Source: an uncultured beta proteobacterium (GTDB lineage Bacteria > Pseudomonadota > Gammaproteobacteria > Burkholderiales > Burkholderiaceae_C). Taken from it: a stretch of DNA of 64,000 nt. The DNA lies in the NCBI GenBank assembly GCA_903845935.1, contig CAIMZI010000037.1, forward strand, positions 124,001 through 188,000, read 5' to 3'. The notes beneath the pieces were generated by a model. The model was given only the letters and a program-made list of their open reading frames with translations. It did not search any database and was not told the DNA's origin. A program made the translations under genes and the position numbers. Shown here one piece after another: positions 20,054-28,292 of this stretch. The first letter of the stretch is position 1, and each line of letters begins with the position of its first letter.

Positions 20054-20302
20054 ATGAGCAAACTCGGACTCACCAGAGACAAAATTTACAAGACGGTTGC
20101 ACGCCAGTTGCATGGGGTGGTGCCCTGCTGGATGTGCGGCGAGCATGTGCTGCCGGCAGACGCCACGCTTGAGCACATCCAGCCCCTGAGCGAGGGTGGC
20201 AGCAGCCATCTGGAAAACCTGGCCATCAGCCACGGCCGCTGCAACAACCAGCGTCATGCCATTGCGGCACTGGCGCCAGCCGCGAGCGCGCTGGCTCAGT
20301 AG
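20054..20302 (+). CDS. Orphan HNH endonuclease-like protein
   Basis: The 82-residue protein has an HNH fold: CWMCGEHV zinc knuckle, then LEHIQPLSEGGSSHLENL and SHGRCNNQR. No restriction or toxin partner is nearby. The start is uncertain; ATG 20054 and ATG 20042 are both possible and neither has a good ribosome site. It may be a small nuclease or an evolved non-nuclease DNA-binding protein. Confidence 0.75.
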   Translation: MSKLGLTRDKIYKTVARQLHGVVPCWMCGEHVLPADATLEHIQPLSEGGSSHLENLAISHGRCNNQRHAIAALAPAASALAQ

Positions 20303-20328
20303 CCAGTGCCCCGTCAGCGCCGGGACGC

Positions 20329-21210
20329 CTACTTGCGGCGCTTGGGTGGCGGTGCCGCCTCGGCCGACTTGCCGCCCAGGGAGTCCTGCGCGACCTGCAT
20401 GGCCAGCGCCTGCGCTACGTACATGGAGGTGGACAGCGAACGGAAACCCATGACCTCGCCTTCGCGTATCTCGAACAGCACGCGCATGTGCTTGGCGTGG
20501 GTGCTGGGCACCGGGTCGCTGAAGGCAATCGTGGCCACCTTGAGGGACAGGGCTTTGGCCAGCACCTGCTCGGTTTCCGGGGCATGCGGCGAATAGGTCA
20601 CCACCAGCAGCACCCCTTGCGCATGCATGCGGGACAGCGAAGGCTCCAGCAGGCCGCCCTGGGTGTCCAGCAGGCTGGCACGCAAACCCAGCTTGAGCAT
20701 CAGGTAATGCAGGTATTGCGCGACCGGATAGGCGCGGCGTATGCCGTGGATCCACACCTCGCTGGCGCCGCGCAGCAGGGCGGCGGCCTCACGCAGCTTG
20801 GCTTCTGACAGTTCGAGCGCCGTCATTTGCAGGGACTGTTGCACCGCATGGGCAAAGTCCAGGTACAGCGCGGGCTGCCCGGCTGGCCCCTGGCCGGGCG
20901 CGCGCGCGTGCTTGATGCGGTCCAGATAGTCGCGCGGAAGGTTGACGTACTGCTGCTTGCACAGGGCCTGGATTTCCTTGAAGGTGGGGTAGCCCATGAC
21001 CTTGGCAAAGCGCGTGAGTGTGGACGGCGGCAGACCCAGGCTCTGGGCCAGGTCACGCGAGGACTCGACGGCAATGGCATGCGGGTCGCGCAGCAGGAGC
21101 TCGGCCACCTGCTGCAGCCGCGGGCTGAGTGCCGCGTAATGCTGCTGGATGGCCTGGCGCAGGTCCTCGACGCTGTGGGGGGCATTGTTCAAAATAGTGC
21201 GATTGGCCAT
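20329..21210 (-). CDS. RpiR/MurR-family regulator of the iol operon
   Basis: The 293-residue regulator has an RpiR HTH (about 1-80, SSRDLAQSLGLPPSTLTRFAKVMG) and a SIS sugar-isomerase-like domain (about 125-255) that binds a phosphorylated ligand. ATG 21210 follows AGGATGCAGC; the longer frame is not needed. It diverges from the iol operon, and both promoters carry the same palindrome on the -10. RpiR-type IolR repressors control inositol catabolism in Rhizobium and Brucella, so this is likely the local repressor. The Lys/Arg-rich tail (PPPKRRK) is unusual. Confidence 0.9.
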   Translation of the reverse strand: MANRTILNNAPHSVEDLRQAIQQHYAALSPRLQQVAELLLRDPHAIAVESSRDLAQSLGLPPSTLTRFAKVMGYPTFKEIQALCKQQYVNLPRDYLDRIKHARAPGQGPAGQPALYLDFAHAVQQSLQMTALELSEAKLREAAALLRGASEVWIHGIRRAYPVAQYLHYLMLKLGLRASLLDTQGGLLEPSLSRMHAQGVLLVVTYSPHAPETEQVLAKALSLKVATIAFSDPVPSTHAKHMRVLFEIREGEVMGFRSLSTSMYVAQALAMQVAQDSLGGKSAEAAPPPKRRK

Positions 21211-21292
21211 GCTGCATCCTAGCCTATGCACCTTGTGGTGCAGTGGTTCGTCAGGGGGCGACCGATGTCTGGCGCAGCAGATCGAATCAAAG

Positions 21293-21324
21293 TGAAATAA
21301 TAATTTCATTGTTTTGGATGTCAA
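21293..21324 (-). promoter_or_regulatory. rpiR promoter with operator
   Basis: On the minus strand TTGACA (21319-21324) is followed after 16 bases by TATTAT (21297-21302). The -10 lies inside TGAAATAATAATTTCA (21293-21308), arms TGAAAT and ATTTCA. A repressor bound here would block its own gene. Confidence 0.75.
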
Positions 21325-21363
21325 TCCGGTCAGGCACCAAAAACTCCGTCCAAAAAGAAACGT

Positions 21364-21397
21364 TTGACTTGTTGTAATGTATGAAATTATAATTTCA
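21364..21397 (+). promoter_or_regulatory. iol operon promoter with operator
   Basis: TTGACT (21364-21369), a 17-base spacer and TTATAA (21387-21392) form a strong sigma-70 promoter. The perfect palindrome TGAAATTATAATTTCA (21382-21397) covers the -10. It matches the operator at 21293-21308 in both arms, and centres are 89 bp apart. Confidence 0.82.
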
Positions 21398-21500
21398 CTT
21401 ACAAGAATTTTTGCTGTGAATCCGGCGCGGCCAACCCGTCCATTGCAAGCGCCCGTGCAGCCCCTTCATCCACCGTGCACCCCGCTCTTCAGGAGTTTTC

Positions 21501-22421
21501 ATGTCCGCATTGCAACTTGCCATCAGCCCGCTTACCTGGACCAACGACGACATGTCGGCACTGGGCGGCGGCATTCCGCTTCAGACCTGTCTTTCCGAAA
21601 TGGCACTGGCCGGATTCACCGGTACCGAGCTGGGTACCAAGTACCCGCGCGACGCGGCCACCCTGCTGCCCTTGCTGGCTCAGCACGGCCTGAAGCTCGC
21701 CTCCGGCTGGTGCAGCGGCAATCTGGTGAAGCAGGATGTGGAGGCCGAGTGGCGCGCCATCGCGCCCCATGTGGCACTGCTGCAAGCGGCTGGTGTGCGT
21801 GCCATGGTCTATGGAGAAGTCAGCAACACGGTGCATGGCAACATCCAGACACCCCTGTCGCAGCGCGTGTGCCTGGACGATGCTGCCATGCAGCGCTATG
21901 GCGCGCGCCTCACCGCCCTGGGCGACCGGCTGCTGGCCGAGACCGGCATGCGCATCGCGTTTCACCACCATGTGGGCACCATCATTGAAACCCGGGACGA
22001 CATCCTGCGCCTGCTAGCCTGCACCGGCGAGAGCGTGGGTCTGACCTTCGACACCGGCCACGCCACCTTCGGCGGCGCCGACCCGCTGGCGCTCTTGCAA
22101 GCCTGTGTGCAGCGTGTGGCCCATGTGCATGTGAAGGACGTGCGCCCGCCCGTCATTGCCCACACCCGCGCGACCGATGACTCGTTTTTGAATGCGGTGC
22201 TGGCCGGGGCTTTTACGGTGCCGGGTGATGGCGTGATTGATTTCGCCGGCGTGCTGGCCTGCCTGAAGGCTGCTGATTACAGTGGCTGGGTGGTGGTGGA
22301 GGCCGAGCAGGACCCGGCCAAGGCCCACCCCCTGACTTATGCGCGCCTGGCCCATCAGAATATTTCCAATGTCCTGACCCACATCGGCTACCGCGAAGCC
22401 GCCGGCGTCTGGCAGGCCTGA
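21501..22421 (+). CDS. iolE: Inosose dehydratase (IolE)
   Basis: The 306-residue TIM-barrel enzyme dehydrates 2-keto-myo-inositol to 3D-(3,5/4)-trihydroxycyclohexane-1,2-dione. The N-terminus AISPLTWTNDDMSALGGG and GTELGTKYPRD are IolE signatures. Metal ligands are seen in HHHVGT, FDTGHATF, HVHVKD and VVEAEQD. A good AGGAG ribosome site precedes the ATG. It is the first gene of the operon, 104 bases downstream of the operator. Confidence 0.93.
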   Translation: MSALQLAISPLTWTNDDMSALGGGIPLQTCLSEMALAGFTGTELGTKYPRDAATLLPLLAQHGLKLASGWCSGNLVKQDVEAEWRAIAPHVALLQAAGVRAMVYGEVSNTVHGNIQTPLSQRVCLDDAAMQRYGARLTALGDRLLAETGMRIAFHHHVGTIIETRDDILRLLACTGESVGLTFDTGHATFGGADPLALLQACVQRVAHVHVKDVRPPVIAHTRATDDSFLNAVLAGAFTVPGDGVIDFAGVLACLKAADYSGWVVVEAEQDPAKAHPLTYARLAHQNISNVLTHIGYREAAGVWQA

Positions 22422-22433
22422 GCCGAGCCTGCC

Positions 22434-24293
22434 ATGCAAAACACCCTTTCCATGACGGTTGCCGAAGCGCTGGCGGCCTATTTGCGCGCCCAGTACATTG
22501 AAACTGAGGAGGGCAGCGAGCCCCTGTTCGGCTGCGCCTTTGCCATCTTCGGCCATGGCAACGTCACCTGCTTTTCCGAAACACTGCAGGCGCACCAGGA
22601 CCAGCTGCCGCTGTGGCGCGGCCAGAACGAGCAGTCCATGGCCATGGCGGCCGTGGCCTACGCCAAGGCCCACCAGCGCAGACGCATCGGAGTGGCCATT
22701 GCCTCGGTCGGCCCCGGCGCACTCAACATGGTCACCGCCGCCGGTGTGGCCCACACCAACCGCCTGCCACTGCTGATGCTGGCAGGCGACACCCACGTGG
22801 GCCGCCTGCCCGACCCGGTGCTGCAGCAGGTGGAGCATTTTCAGGACCCCACGCTGAGCGTCAACGACGCCTTCAGGCCGGTGGTGCGCTACTGGGACCG
22901 CATCGTCACGCCGTCGCAGCTGCTGCAAACCCTGCCGCAGGCCATCAGCACCCTGCTCGACCCCGAGACCTGCGGCCCCGTGTTCATCGGTCTGCCGCAG
23001 GACGTGCAGGGTCAGCGTTATGACTTCCCTGCCGCGTTTTTTGCCAAACGCGTCCACCGCATCGCGCGCCCCGAGCCCGAGTTGCGCAGCATTGCCGAGC
23101 TGGCCGCAGCCCTGCGCCAATCGCGCCGCCCCCTGGTGATTGCCGGCGGCGGTGTGCACTATGCCCGGGCCACGCAGGCCTTGCTGCGCTTTGCCGAGGC
23201 CCATGGCGTGCCGGTGGTGGAAACCATCGCCGGGCGCGCCGTGCTGCTGCAGTCCCACCCGCTCAATGCCGGCCCGATTGGGGTGACCGGCTCCGACTCG
23301 GCCAACCAGATGGCCGCCGAGGCCGACCTGGTGCTGGCCATAGGCACGCGGCTGCAGGATTTCTCCACCGGTTCCTGGTCGGTGTTTCACAACCCGGCCA
23401 TGCAACTGGCCAGCATCAACGTCTGCCGCCACGATGCGGTCAAGCACTTTGCGCTGGCGGTGCGCTCCGATGCCGGGGCTGCATTGGACGCGCTGGAGCC
23501 GCAGCTGCAGGGCTGGCAGGCCGATGCCGCTTGGGGCGCGCTGTGCCAGAGCCGCGCCGCCACCTGGAAGGCTGTGGTGCACACGCGCACCCGTGCCGCC
23601 GAAGGCGCCGTGTCCTATGCGCAGGTGGTGGGTGCGGTGAACCGCGGCATGCAGGACGGCGACACCGTCATCACCGCCGCCGGTGGCCTGCCCGCAGAAC
23701 TGAATATGAACTGGCAAAGCCCGCAGCTGGCGCACTTTGACATCGATTTCGGCTTCTCCTGCATGGGCTACGAGGTGGCCGCCGGTTGGGGCGTGAAGAT
23801 GGCCAAACCGCAGGGCGAGGCCATTGTGCTGGTGGGCGATGGCTCTTACCTGATGCAAAACGTGGACGTGTACAGCACGGTCTTCACCGGCCACAAGGTC
23901 ATCTTCGTGGTCTGCGACAACGCCGGCTTTGCCGTCATCGACAAGCTGCAACGCAACGTGGGCCATGCCTCCTTTAACAACCTGCTGAAAGACTGCCGCC
24001 GCCTGGACGGCGCGCCAACGGCCATGCCGCGTGTGGACTTTGTGCAGCATGCCCGCTCCATGGGTGCCAGCGCCACCCAAGTGGACACCGTGGCCGCCCT
24101 GGAGCAGGCCCTGGTGTCGGCGCGCGCCAGTACCAGCAGCGTGGTGATTGTGGTGGATATAGACCCCACGCAATGGTCCAGCTGCGACTGCTGGTGGGAT
24201 GTGGGCCTGCCCGAAGTCACCCGCTCGGACGCCCAGGCCCAGGCGGTTGCAGCCTGGCGCGCAGGCAATGCGCAGCAGCGCCACGGCATTTAG
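22434..24293 (+). CDS. iolD: Trihydroxycyclohexane-1,2-dione hydrolase (IolD)
   Basis: The 619-residue ThDP enzyme opens the inositol ring by C-C hydrolysis to 5-deoxy-glucuronate. It has the three-domain layout of the family: WRGQNEQSMAMAA with the catalytic Glu near residue 68, and the ThDP/Mg motif VGDGSYLMQN near residue 468 with CDNAGFAVIDKLQ after it. Length is normal. It begins 12 bases after iolE with a weak ribosome site; ATG 22452 is an alternative start. Confidence 0.95.
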   Translation: MQNTLSMTVAEALAAYLRAQYIETEEGSEPLFGCAFAIFGHGNVTCFSETLQAHQDQLPLWRGQNEQSMAMAAVAYAKAHQRRRIGVAIASVGPGALNMVTAAGVAHTNRLPLLMLAGDTHVGRLPDPVLQQVEHFQDPTLSVNDAFRPVVRYWDRIVTPSQLLQTLPQAISTLLDPETCGPVFIGLPQDVQGQRYDFPAAFFAKRVHRIARPEPELRSIAELAAALRQSRRPLVIAGGGVHYARATQALLRFAEAHGVPVVETIAGRAVLLQSHPLNAGPIGVTGSDSANQMAAEADLVLAIGTRLQDFSTGSWSVFHNPAMQLASINVCRHDAVKHFALAVRSDAGAALDALEPQLQGWQADAAWGALCQSRAATWKAVVHTRTRAAEGAVSYAQVVGAVNRGMQDGDTVITAAGGLPAELNMNWQSPQLAHFDIDFGFSCMGYEVAAGWGVKMAKPQGEAIVLVGDGSYLMQNVDVYSTVFTGHKVIFVVCDNAGFAVIDKLQRNVGHASFNNLLKDCRRLDGAPTAMPRVDFVQHARSMGASATQVDTVAALEQALVSARASTSSVVIVVDIDPTQWSSCDCWWDVGLPEVTRSDAQAQAVAAWRAGNAQQRHGI

Positions 24294-24351
24294 GGCACAG
24301 TGGCTGCCCACACACCTTTGCTTTGATCAACCTCACTTTTTTGGTAAACGT

Positions 24352-25521
24352 ATGACACACTTTGTTGAAGGGCAGATGCTCAAGAACCCCCTGCGCTGGG
24401 GCATGGTTGGCGGTGGCCGGGGCAGCCAGATTGGCTACTCCCACCGCGACGCCGCCACGCGCGACGGCCTGATGCAACTGGTGGCCGGTGCCTTTGATAT
24501 TGACGCCGAACGCGGACGCAGTTTTGGCGTCAGCCTGGGTGTAGCACCTGAACGTTGCTACGAAAACTACCAGGCCCTGTTCGCTGCCGAAGCGGCACGC
24601 GCAGACGGCATGCAGGTGGTCAGCATTGCCACGCCCAACAGCTCGCACTTTGCGGTTTGCAAGGCCGCTCTGCAGGCCGGCCTGCACGTGATTTGCGAGA
24701 AGCCGCTCACCATCCGGCTGGAAGATGCGCAGGAGCTGGAAGCGCTGGCGAAACAGCAGGGCGTGGTGCTGGGCGTGATGTACGGCTACACCGGCTACGA
24801 GATGGTGCAGCAGGCGCGCGCCATGGTGCAAAACGGCGAGCTCGGTGCCGTGCGCGTGGTGCACATGCAGTTTGCCCACGGCTACCATTCTGCCGAGGTG
24901 GAAAGCGCCGACCCCGGCACCAAGTGGCGTGTCACGCCGGCCATCTCCGGCCCCAGTTATGTGATTGGCGATCTCGCCACCCACTGCTACCAGATGGGCG
25001 CACTGGTCAGCGGCCTGGAGGTCGAGAGCCTGAGCTGCGTGCGGCGCAGCTTTGTGGCCTCGCGCGCACCGCTGGAGGACGATGCGCATGTAATGCTGCG
25101 CTACAAGGGCAACGCGGTGGGCATGCTCTGGGCCAGCGCCGTCAACATCGGCAGCGCACACGGCTTCAAGCTGCGCGTGGTGGGTGAGAAAGGCAGCCTG
25201 GAATGGTGGGACGAGCAGCCCAACCAGCTCAAGGTCGCCTTTGCCGGCAAGCCTGAAATGACCTACGAGCGCGGCCACGGTTATCTGGATGCCTCGGCCC
25301 GCTTCGAGCGCGTAGGCGGCGGCCACCCCGCAGGCTACTTTGATGCCTGGGCCAATTTGTACCGGCGCTTTGCCCTGGCCATGTCGGGCGAGCCAGAGGC
25401 TGCGGCGCTGTTGGCCGGGCAGTGGTTTCCCAGCGCCAAAGATGGCGTGGAGGGCGTGCGCTTCATGCTGCGCTGTGTGGACTCGGCCGACAGCGCCAGC
25501 CAGTGGGTGGACTTCGCGTGA
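24352..25521 (+). CDS. Gfo/Idh/MocA oxidoreductase 1 of the iol operon
   Basis: The 389-residue NAD(P)-dependent dehydrogenase has the Rossmann motif GMVGGGRGSQIG near residue 18 and the family's EKPLT near residue 115. It is longer than typical IolG (about 330-340) and resembles MocA-like enzymes, so it may oxidise inositol, scyllo-inositol or an inosamine-derived ring. ATG 24352 lacks a clear ribosome site; ATG 24376 is a possible start. Its stop overlaps the GTG of iolC. Confidence 0.85.
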   Translation: MTHFVEGQMLKNPLRWGMVGGGRGSQIGYSHRDAATRDGLMQLVAGAFDIDAERGRSFGVSLGVAPERCYENYQALFAAEAARADGMQVVSIATPNSSHFAVCKAALQAGLHVICEKPLTIRLEDAQELEALAKQQGVVLGVMYGYTGYEMVQQARAMVQNGELGAVRVVHMQFAHGYHSAEVESADPGTKWRVTPAISGPSYVIGDLATHCYQMGALVSGLEVESLSCVRRSFVASRAPLEDDAHVMLRYKGNAVGMLWASAVNIGSAHGFKLRVVGEKGSLEWWDEQPNQLKVAFAGKPEMTYERGHGYLDASARFERVGGGHPAGYFDAWANLYRRFALAMSGEPEAAALLAGQWFPSAKDGVEGVRFMLRCVDSADSASQWVDFA

Positions 25522-26546
25522 GCGGCTTCGCCTTTCCCGAAGGGCGTGCGCTGGACCTGCTGTGCCTGGGCCGTGCCGGGGTCGACCTGTACGCCATGCA
25601 GCCCGACACGCCGCTGGAGCATGTCAGCAGTTTTCGCAAATCGGTGGGCGGCTCACCGGCCAACATCGCCACTGCGGTGGCCCGCCTGGGCGGACGCTCC
25701 GGCATTCTCAGCGCCGTGTCGGACGATGGCTTTGGCCGCTACGTGCGCCGCTTCCTGCAAGACAACGGCGTCGATGTGCAGGGGCTCAAGACCGCAAGCG
25801 GCGGTGCACGCAACAGCGTGGCCTTCACGGAAATGCGGCTCGACGACTGCCAGGTCATCATCTACCGCAACGATGCGGCCGACCTGCAACTCCAGAGCGC
25901 CGATATTGCACCGGAACTGGTAGCCGCCAGCCGCGCCCTGTTGGTCACCGGCACGGCCCTGTCGGCCAGCCCCAGCCGCGAAGCCACGCTGCACGCCATG
26001 GACCTGGCGCGCCGCGCGGGCACAGTGGTGGTGTTGGACCTGGACTACCGGCCCTACGGCTGGAGCGACACCGCACAGGCCGCCGTGACCCTGCGCGTGG
26101 CCTGCGCCATGGCCGACATCGTGATCGGCAACCGCGAAGAATTTGACGTGTTGGAGCACCTGCAACCGGTGACTGAGCGCGACGACCGGCACAGCGCACG
26201 CCAGGTCCTGCAGGGCGTGACGCAGGCTGCCGTGGTGAAGGACGGCGCGCACGGTTGCCGCGCGTTCCTGCGCGACGGCCAGGCCCTTCAGCAGGACGTG
26301 TTTGCCGTCACCGCGCGCAAGCCCTTTGGCGCGGGCGATGCGTTTGCCGCCACCCTGCTGTGGCAGTTGCTGCAGGGGCATGAGTGGGCGCAGGCCATGC
26401 GCTGGGGCGCTGCCGCTGCCGCCCTGAACGTGAGCCGCGACAGCTGCGCCGAAGCCATGGCCAGCACCGAAGAACTGAATGCCTTTATGGCACTGCACAA
26501 CCTCCTCCCCCCTCAACCCGCCACGCGCCAGGAGACACTGCCATGA
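25518..26546 (+). CDS. iolC: 5-dehydro-2-deoxygluconokinase (IolC)
   Basis: The 342-residue PfkB-family kinase phosphorylates 5-dehydro-2-deoxygluconate. VGGSPANIATAVARLGG near residue 42 is the substrate-binding signature and KPFGAGDAFAATLLW near residue 272 holds the catalytic Asp and anion hole. The start is a GTG at 25518 overlapping the previous stop (GTGA); the longer frame would overlap far into the oxidoreductase. It lacks the extra C-terminal domain found in some IolC. It ends overlapping iolB by ATGA. Confidence 0.93.
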   Translation: MSGFAFPEGRALDLLCLGRAGVDLYAMQPDTPLEHVSSFRKSVGGSPANIATAVARLGGRSGILSAVSDDGFGRYVRRFLQDNGVDVQGLKTASGGARNSVAFTEMRLDDCQVIIYRNDAADLQLQSADIAPELVAASRALLVTGTALSASPSREATLHAMDLARRAGTVVVLDLDYRPYGWSDTAQAAVTLRVACAMADIVIGNREEFDVLEHLQPVTERDDRHSARQVLQGVTQAAVVKDGAHGCRAFLRDGQALQQDVFAVTARKPFGAGDAFAATLLWQLLQGHEWAQAMRWGAAAAALNVSRDSCAEAMASTEELNAFMALHNLLPPQPATRQETLP

Positions 26547-27400
26547 GCCGCCACATTCCCCCCGCCGACAACCACAACATCGCCATCGTGGACCGCGACG
26601 ACGCCACCACGCCGCTGTGCTATTTCAATCACGTGCGCCTGCGCCGGGGTGAACGCTTCGTGCATTGCGTGCCGGGCTATGAGTCCCTGCTCATGCCCAC
26701 CACGGGCAGCTGCGACGTGCGGGTGGGCAGCGCGCACTTTGAGGCCATAGGCAAGCGCCAGCACCTGTGGGACGGCGACCCGGAGGCGGTGTACGTGCCG
26801 GTGGGTGCCGAGGCCGAAGTCTTGTGCACCAGCGAGCAGCTCGACCTGCTGATTGGAGGCGGCCGTTTCGAGGAGGTGCTGGAGCCCTTTGCCGTGCGCC
26901 AGGGCGATGTCGACAAGATCCAGTACGGCTCGGACGACACCAAAACCCACCGCAAGATCAAGCACATCCTGGGGCAAAAAAATGCAGACCGGCGCGGGCG
27001 TCTACTGGTGAGCGAGTTGTTCACGGTGGGTGCGGGCGGCTGGTCGGGATTTCCACCGCACAAGCACGACACCGAGCGGGTCAGCGAGCAGGGCACGCAG
27101 GAGACCGAGTACCAGGAGGTCTACCAGTTCCGCTTCAACCCGGACCATGGTTTTGGTGCCCAGTTTGTCTATGCCCATGAAGACGACCACGGCCCGGTCT
27201 ACCACGTGCGCAGCGGCAGCGTGGTGGCCATCGACAAGGGTTACCACCCCAGCGTGGCAGCACCCGGCTACGAGATGTATTACTTCACCGTCATCGTCGG
27301 TGCGCGCTCCAAGTCGCTGGTGCAGCACTTTGACCCGCACCATGCCTACCAGATTGAAACCATACCCGGCATCAAAAACATGATCGCCAAGTTCAAGTGA
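26543..27400 (+). CDS. iolB: 5-deoxy-glucuronate isomerase (IolB)
   Basis: This 285-residue cupin isomerises 5-deoxy-glucuronate to 5-dehydro-2-deoxygluconate. Metal and active-site residues are seen in PPHKHDTE near residue 170, EYQEVYQF and YHPSVAAPGYEMYYF. Length is slightly over the usual 270. The ATG overlaps the iolC stop and has CCAGGAGACACTG upstream, so the two are coupled. Confidence 0.95.
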   Translation: MSRHIPPADNHNIAIVDRDDATTPLCYFNHVRLRRGERFVHCVPGYESLLMPTTGSCDVRVGSAHFEAIGKRQHLWDGDPEAVYVPVGAEAEVLCTSEQLDLLIGGGRFEEVLEPFAVRQGDVDKIQYGSDDTKTHRKIKHILGQKNADRRGRLLVSELFTVGAGGWSGFPPHKHDTERVSEQGTQETEYQEVYQFRFNPDHGFGAQFVYAHEDDHGPVYHVRSGSVVAIDKGYHPSVAAPGYEMYYFTVIVGARSKSLVQHFDPHHAYQIETIPGIKNMIAKFK

Positions 27401-27407
27401 GTCGCCC

Positions 27408-28235
27408 ATGCTTGCCACACTGAACGAGCTCTTGCCCGCCGCTGCAGACGGCCACTATGCCTTGCCCTGTTTCAATGTGTTTGGCAGCGAGGAAGTGGTG
27501 GCCATTCTGGCTGCGGCCGAGGAGGCGCAGCGCGGCGTGATCCTGGCCTGCAACAAGGACATGGCGGACCACATGGGCGTGGTCGGCTTTGCCGGCATGG
27601 TGCGCGGCCTGGCCGATGCGGCCACGGTGCCGGTGTGTGTGCACCTGGACCACTGCTATGAAGAGGCGCGCATCCACGCGGCCCTGCGCGCCGGGTTTAG
27701 CTCGGTCATGTTCGACGGCTCGCAGCTGCCGCTGGCAGACAATATTGCGCGCACCGCGGCCATCGTCCGGCTGGCCCGGGGCTTTGGTGCGAGTGTGGAG
27801 GGTGAGGTCGGCTCGGTTCCCTATACCGAAGGGCGCGACCATATCAAGAGCGAGTTGACCGACCCGCTGGAGGCGCTGGCCTTTGCCGAGCAGAGCGGGG
27901 TGGACGCCATGGCCATTTCTGTGGGCAATGTGCACCGCCTGACCGAAGCCATCAGCGCCATTGATTTCGGCCTGGTGCAACGCATTGCGGCCTGCACCAG
28001 GCTGCCCCTGGTCATCCATGGCACCAGCGGCATACGCGAGGCCGACATCCAGCGGCTCAAGACCATGCGGGTGGCCAAGTTCAACATCGGCACCACCATG
28101 CGCATGACCTTTAACCAAAGCCTGCGCCAAAGCCTGGCCGACACGCCCGAGCGCTTTGACCGGCTGCAATTGATGCAACCGGTGGTATCGGCCTTGCAGG
28201 TCGAGGCGCGCCGCATGATTGACCTGTTGGGCTAG
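27408..28235 (+). CDS. Class II aldolase of the iol pathway (IolJ-like)
   Basis: The 275-residue zinc aldolase has HLDHCYEEARIHAALRAGF and SSVMFDGSQLP, the class II fructose-bisphosphate aldolase signature. GEVGS and HGTSGIRE, the metal and phosphate-binding stretches, follow. In this operon it most likely splits 2-deoxy-5-keto-gluconate 6-phosphate to dihydroxyacetone phosphate and malonate semialdehyde. It begins 7 bases after iolB. Confidence 0.9.
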   Translation: MLATLNELLPAAADGHYALPCFNVFGSEEVVAILAAAEEAQRGVILACNKDMADHMGVVGFAGMVRGLADAATVPVCVHLDHCYEEARIHAALRAGFSSVMFDGSQLPLADNIARTAAIVRLARGFGASVEGEVGSVPYTEGRDHIKSELTDPLEALAFAEQSGVDAMAISVGNVHRLTEAISAIDFGLVQRIAACTRLPLVIHGTSGIREADIQRLKTMRVAKFNIGTTMRMTFNQSLRQSLADTPERFDRLQLMQPVVSALQVEARRMIDLLG

Positions 28236-28292
28236 GGGCATTTTTGATGGCTTGCAGGGTTTTTAGTTCGCATGTGTTTCCAGGGGAGTGCC

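Noticed and set aside
22014..24311. 765-codon open frame opposite iolD
   Set aside because: Covers iolD on the other strand, and its composition (Gly, His, Ala, Arg) is that of a shadow frame. IolD is certain from its ThDP motifs.
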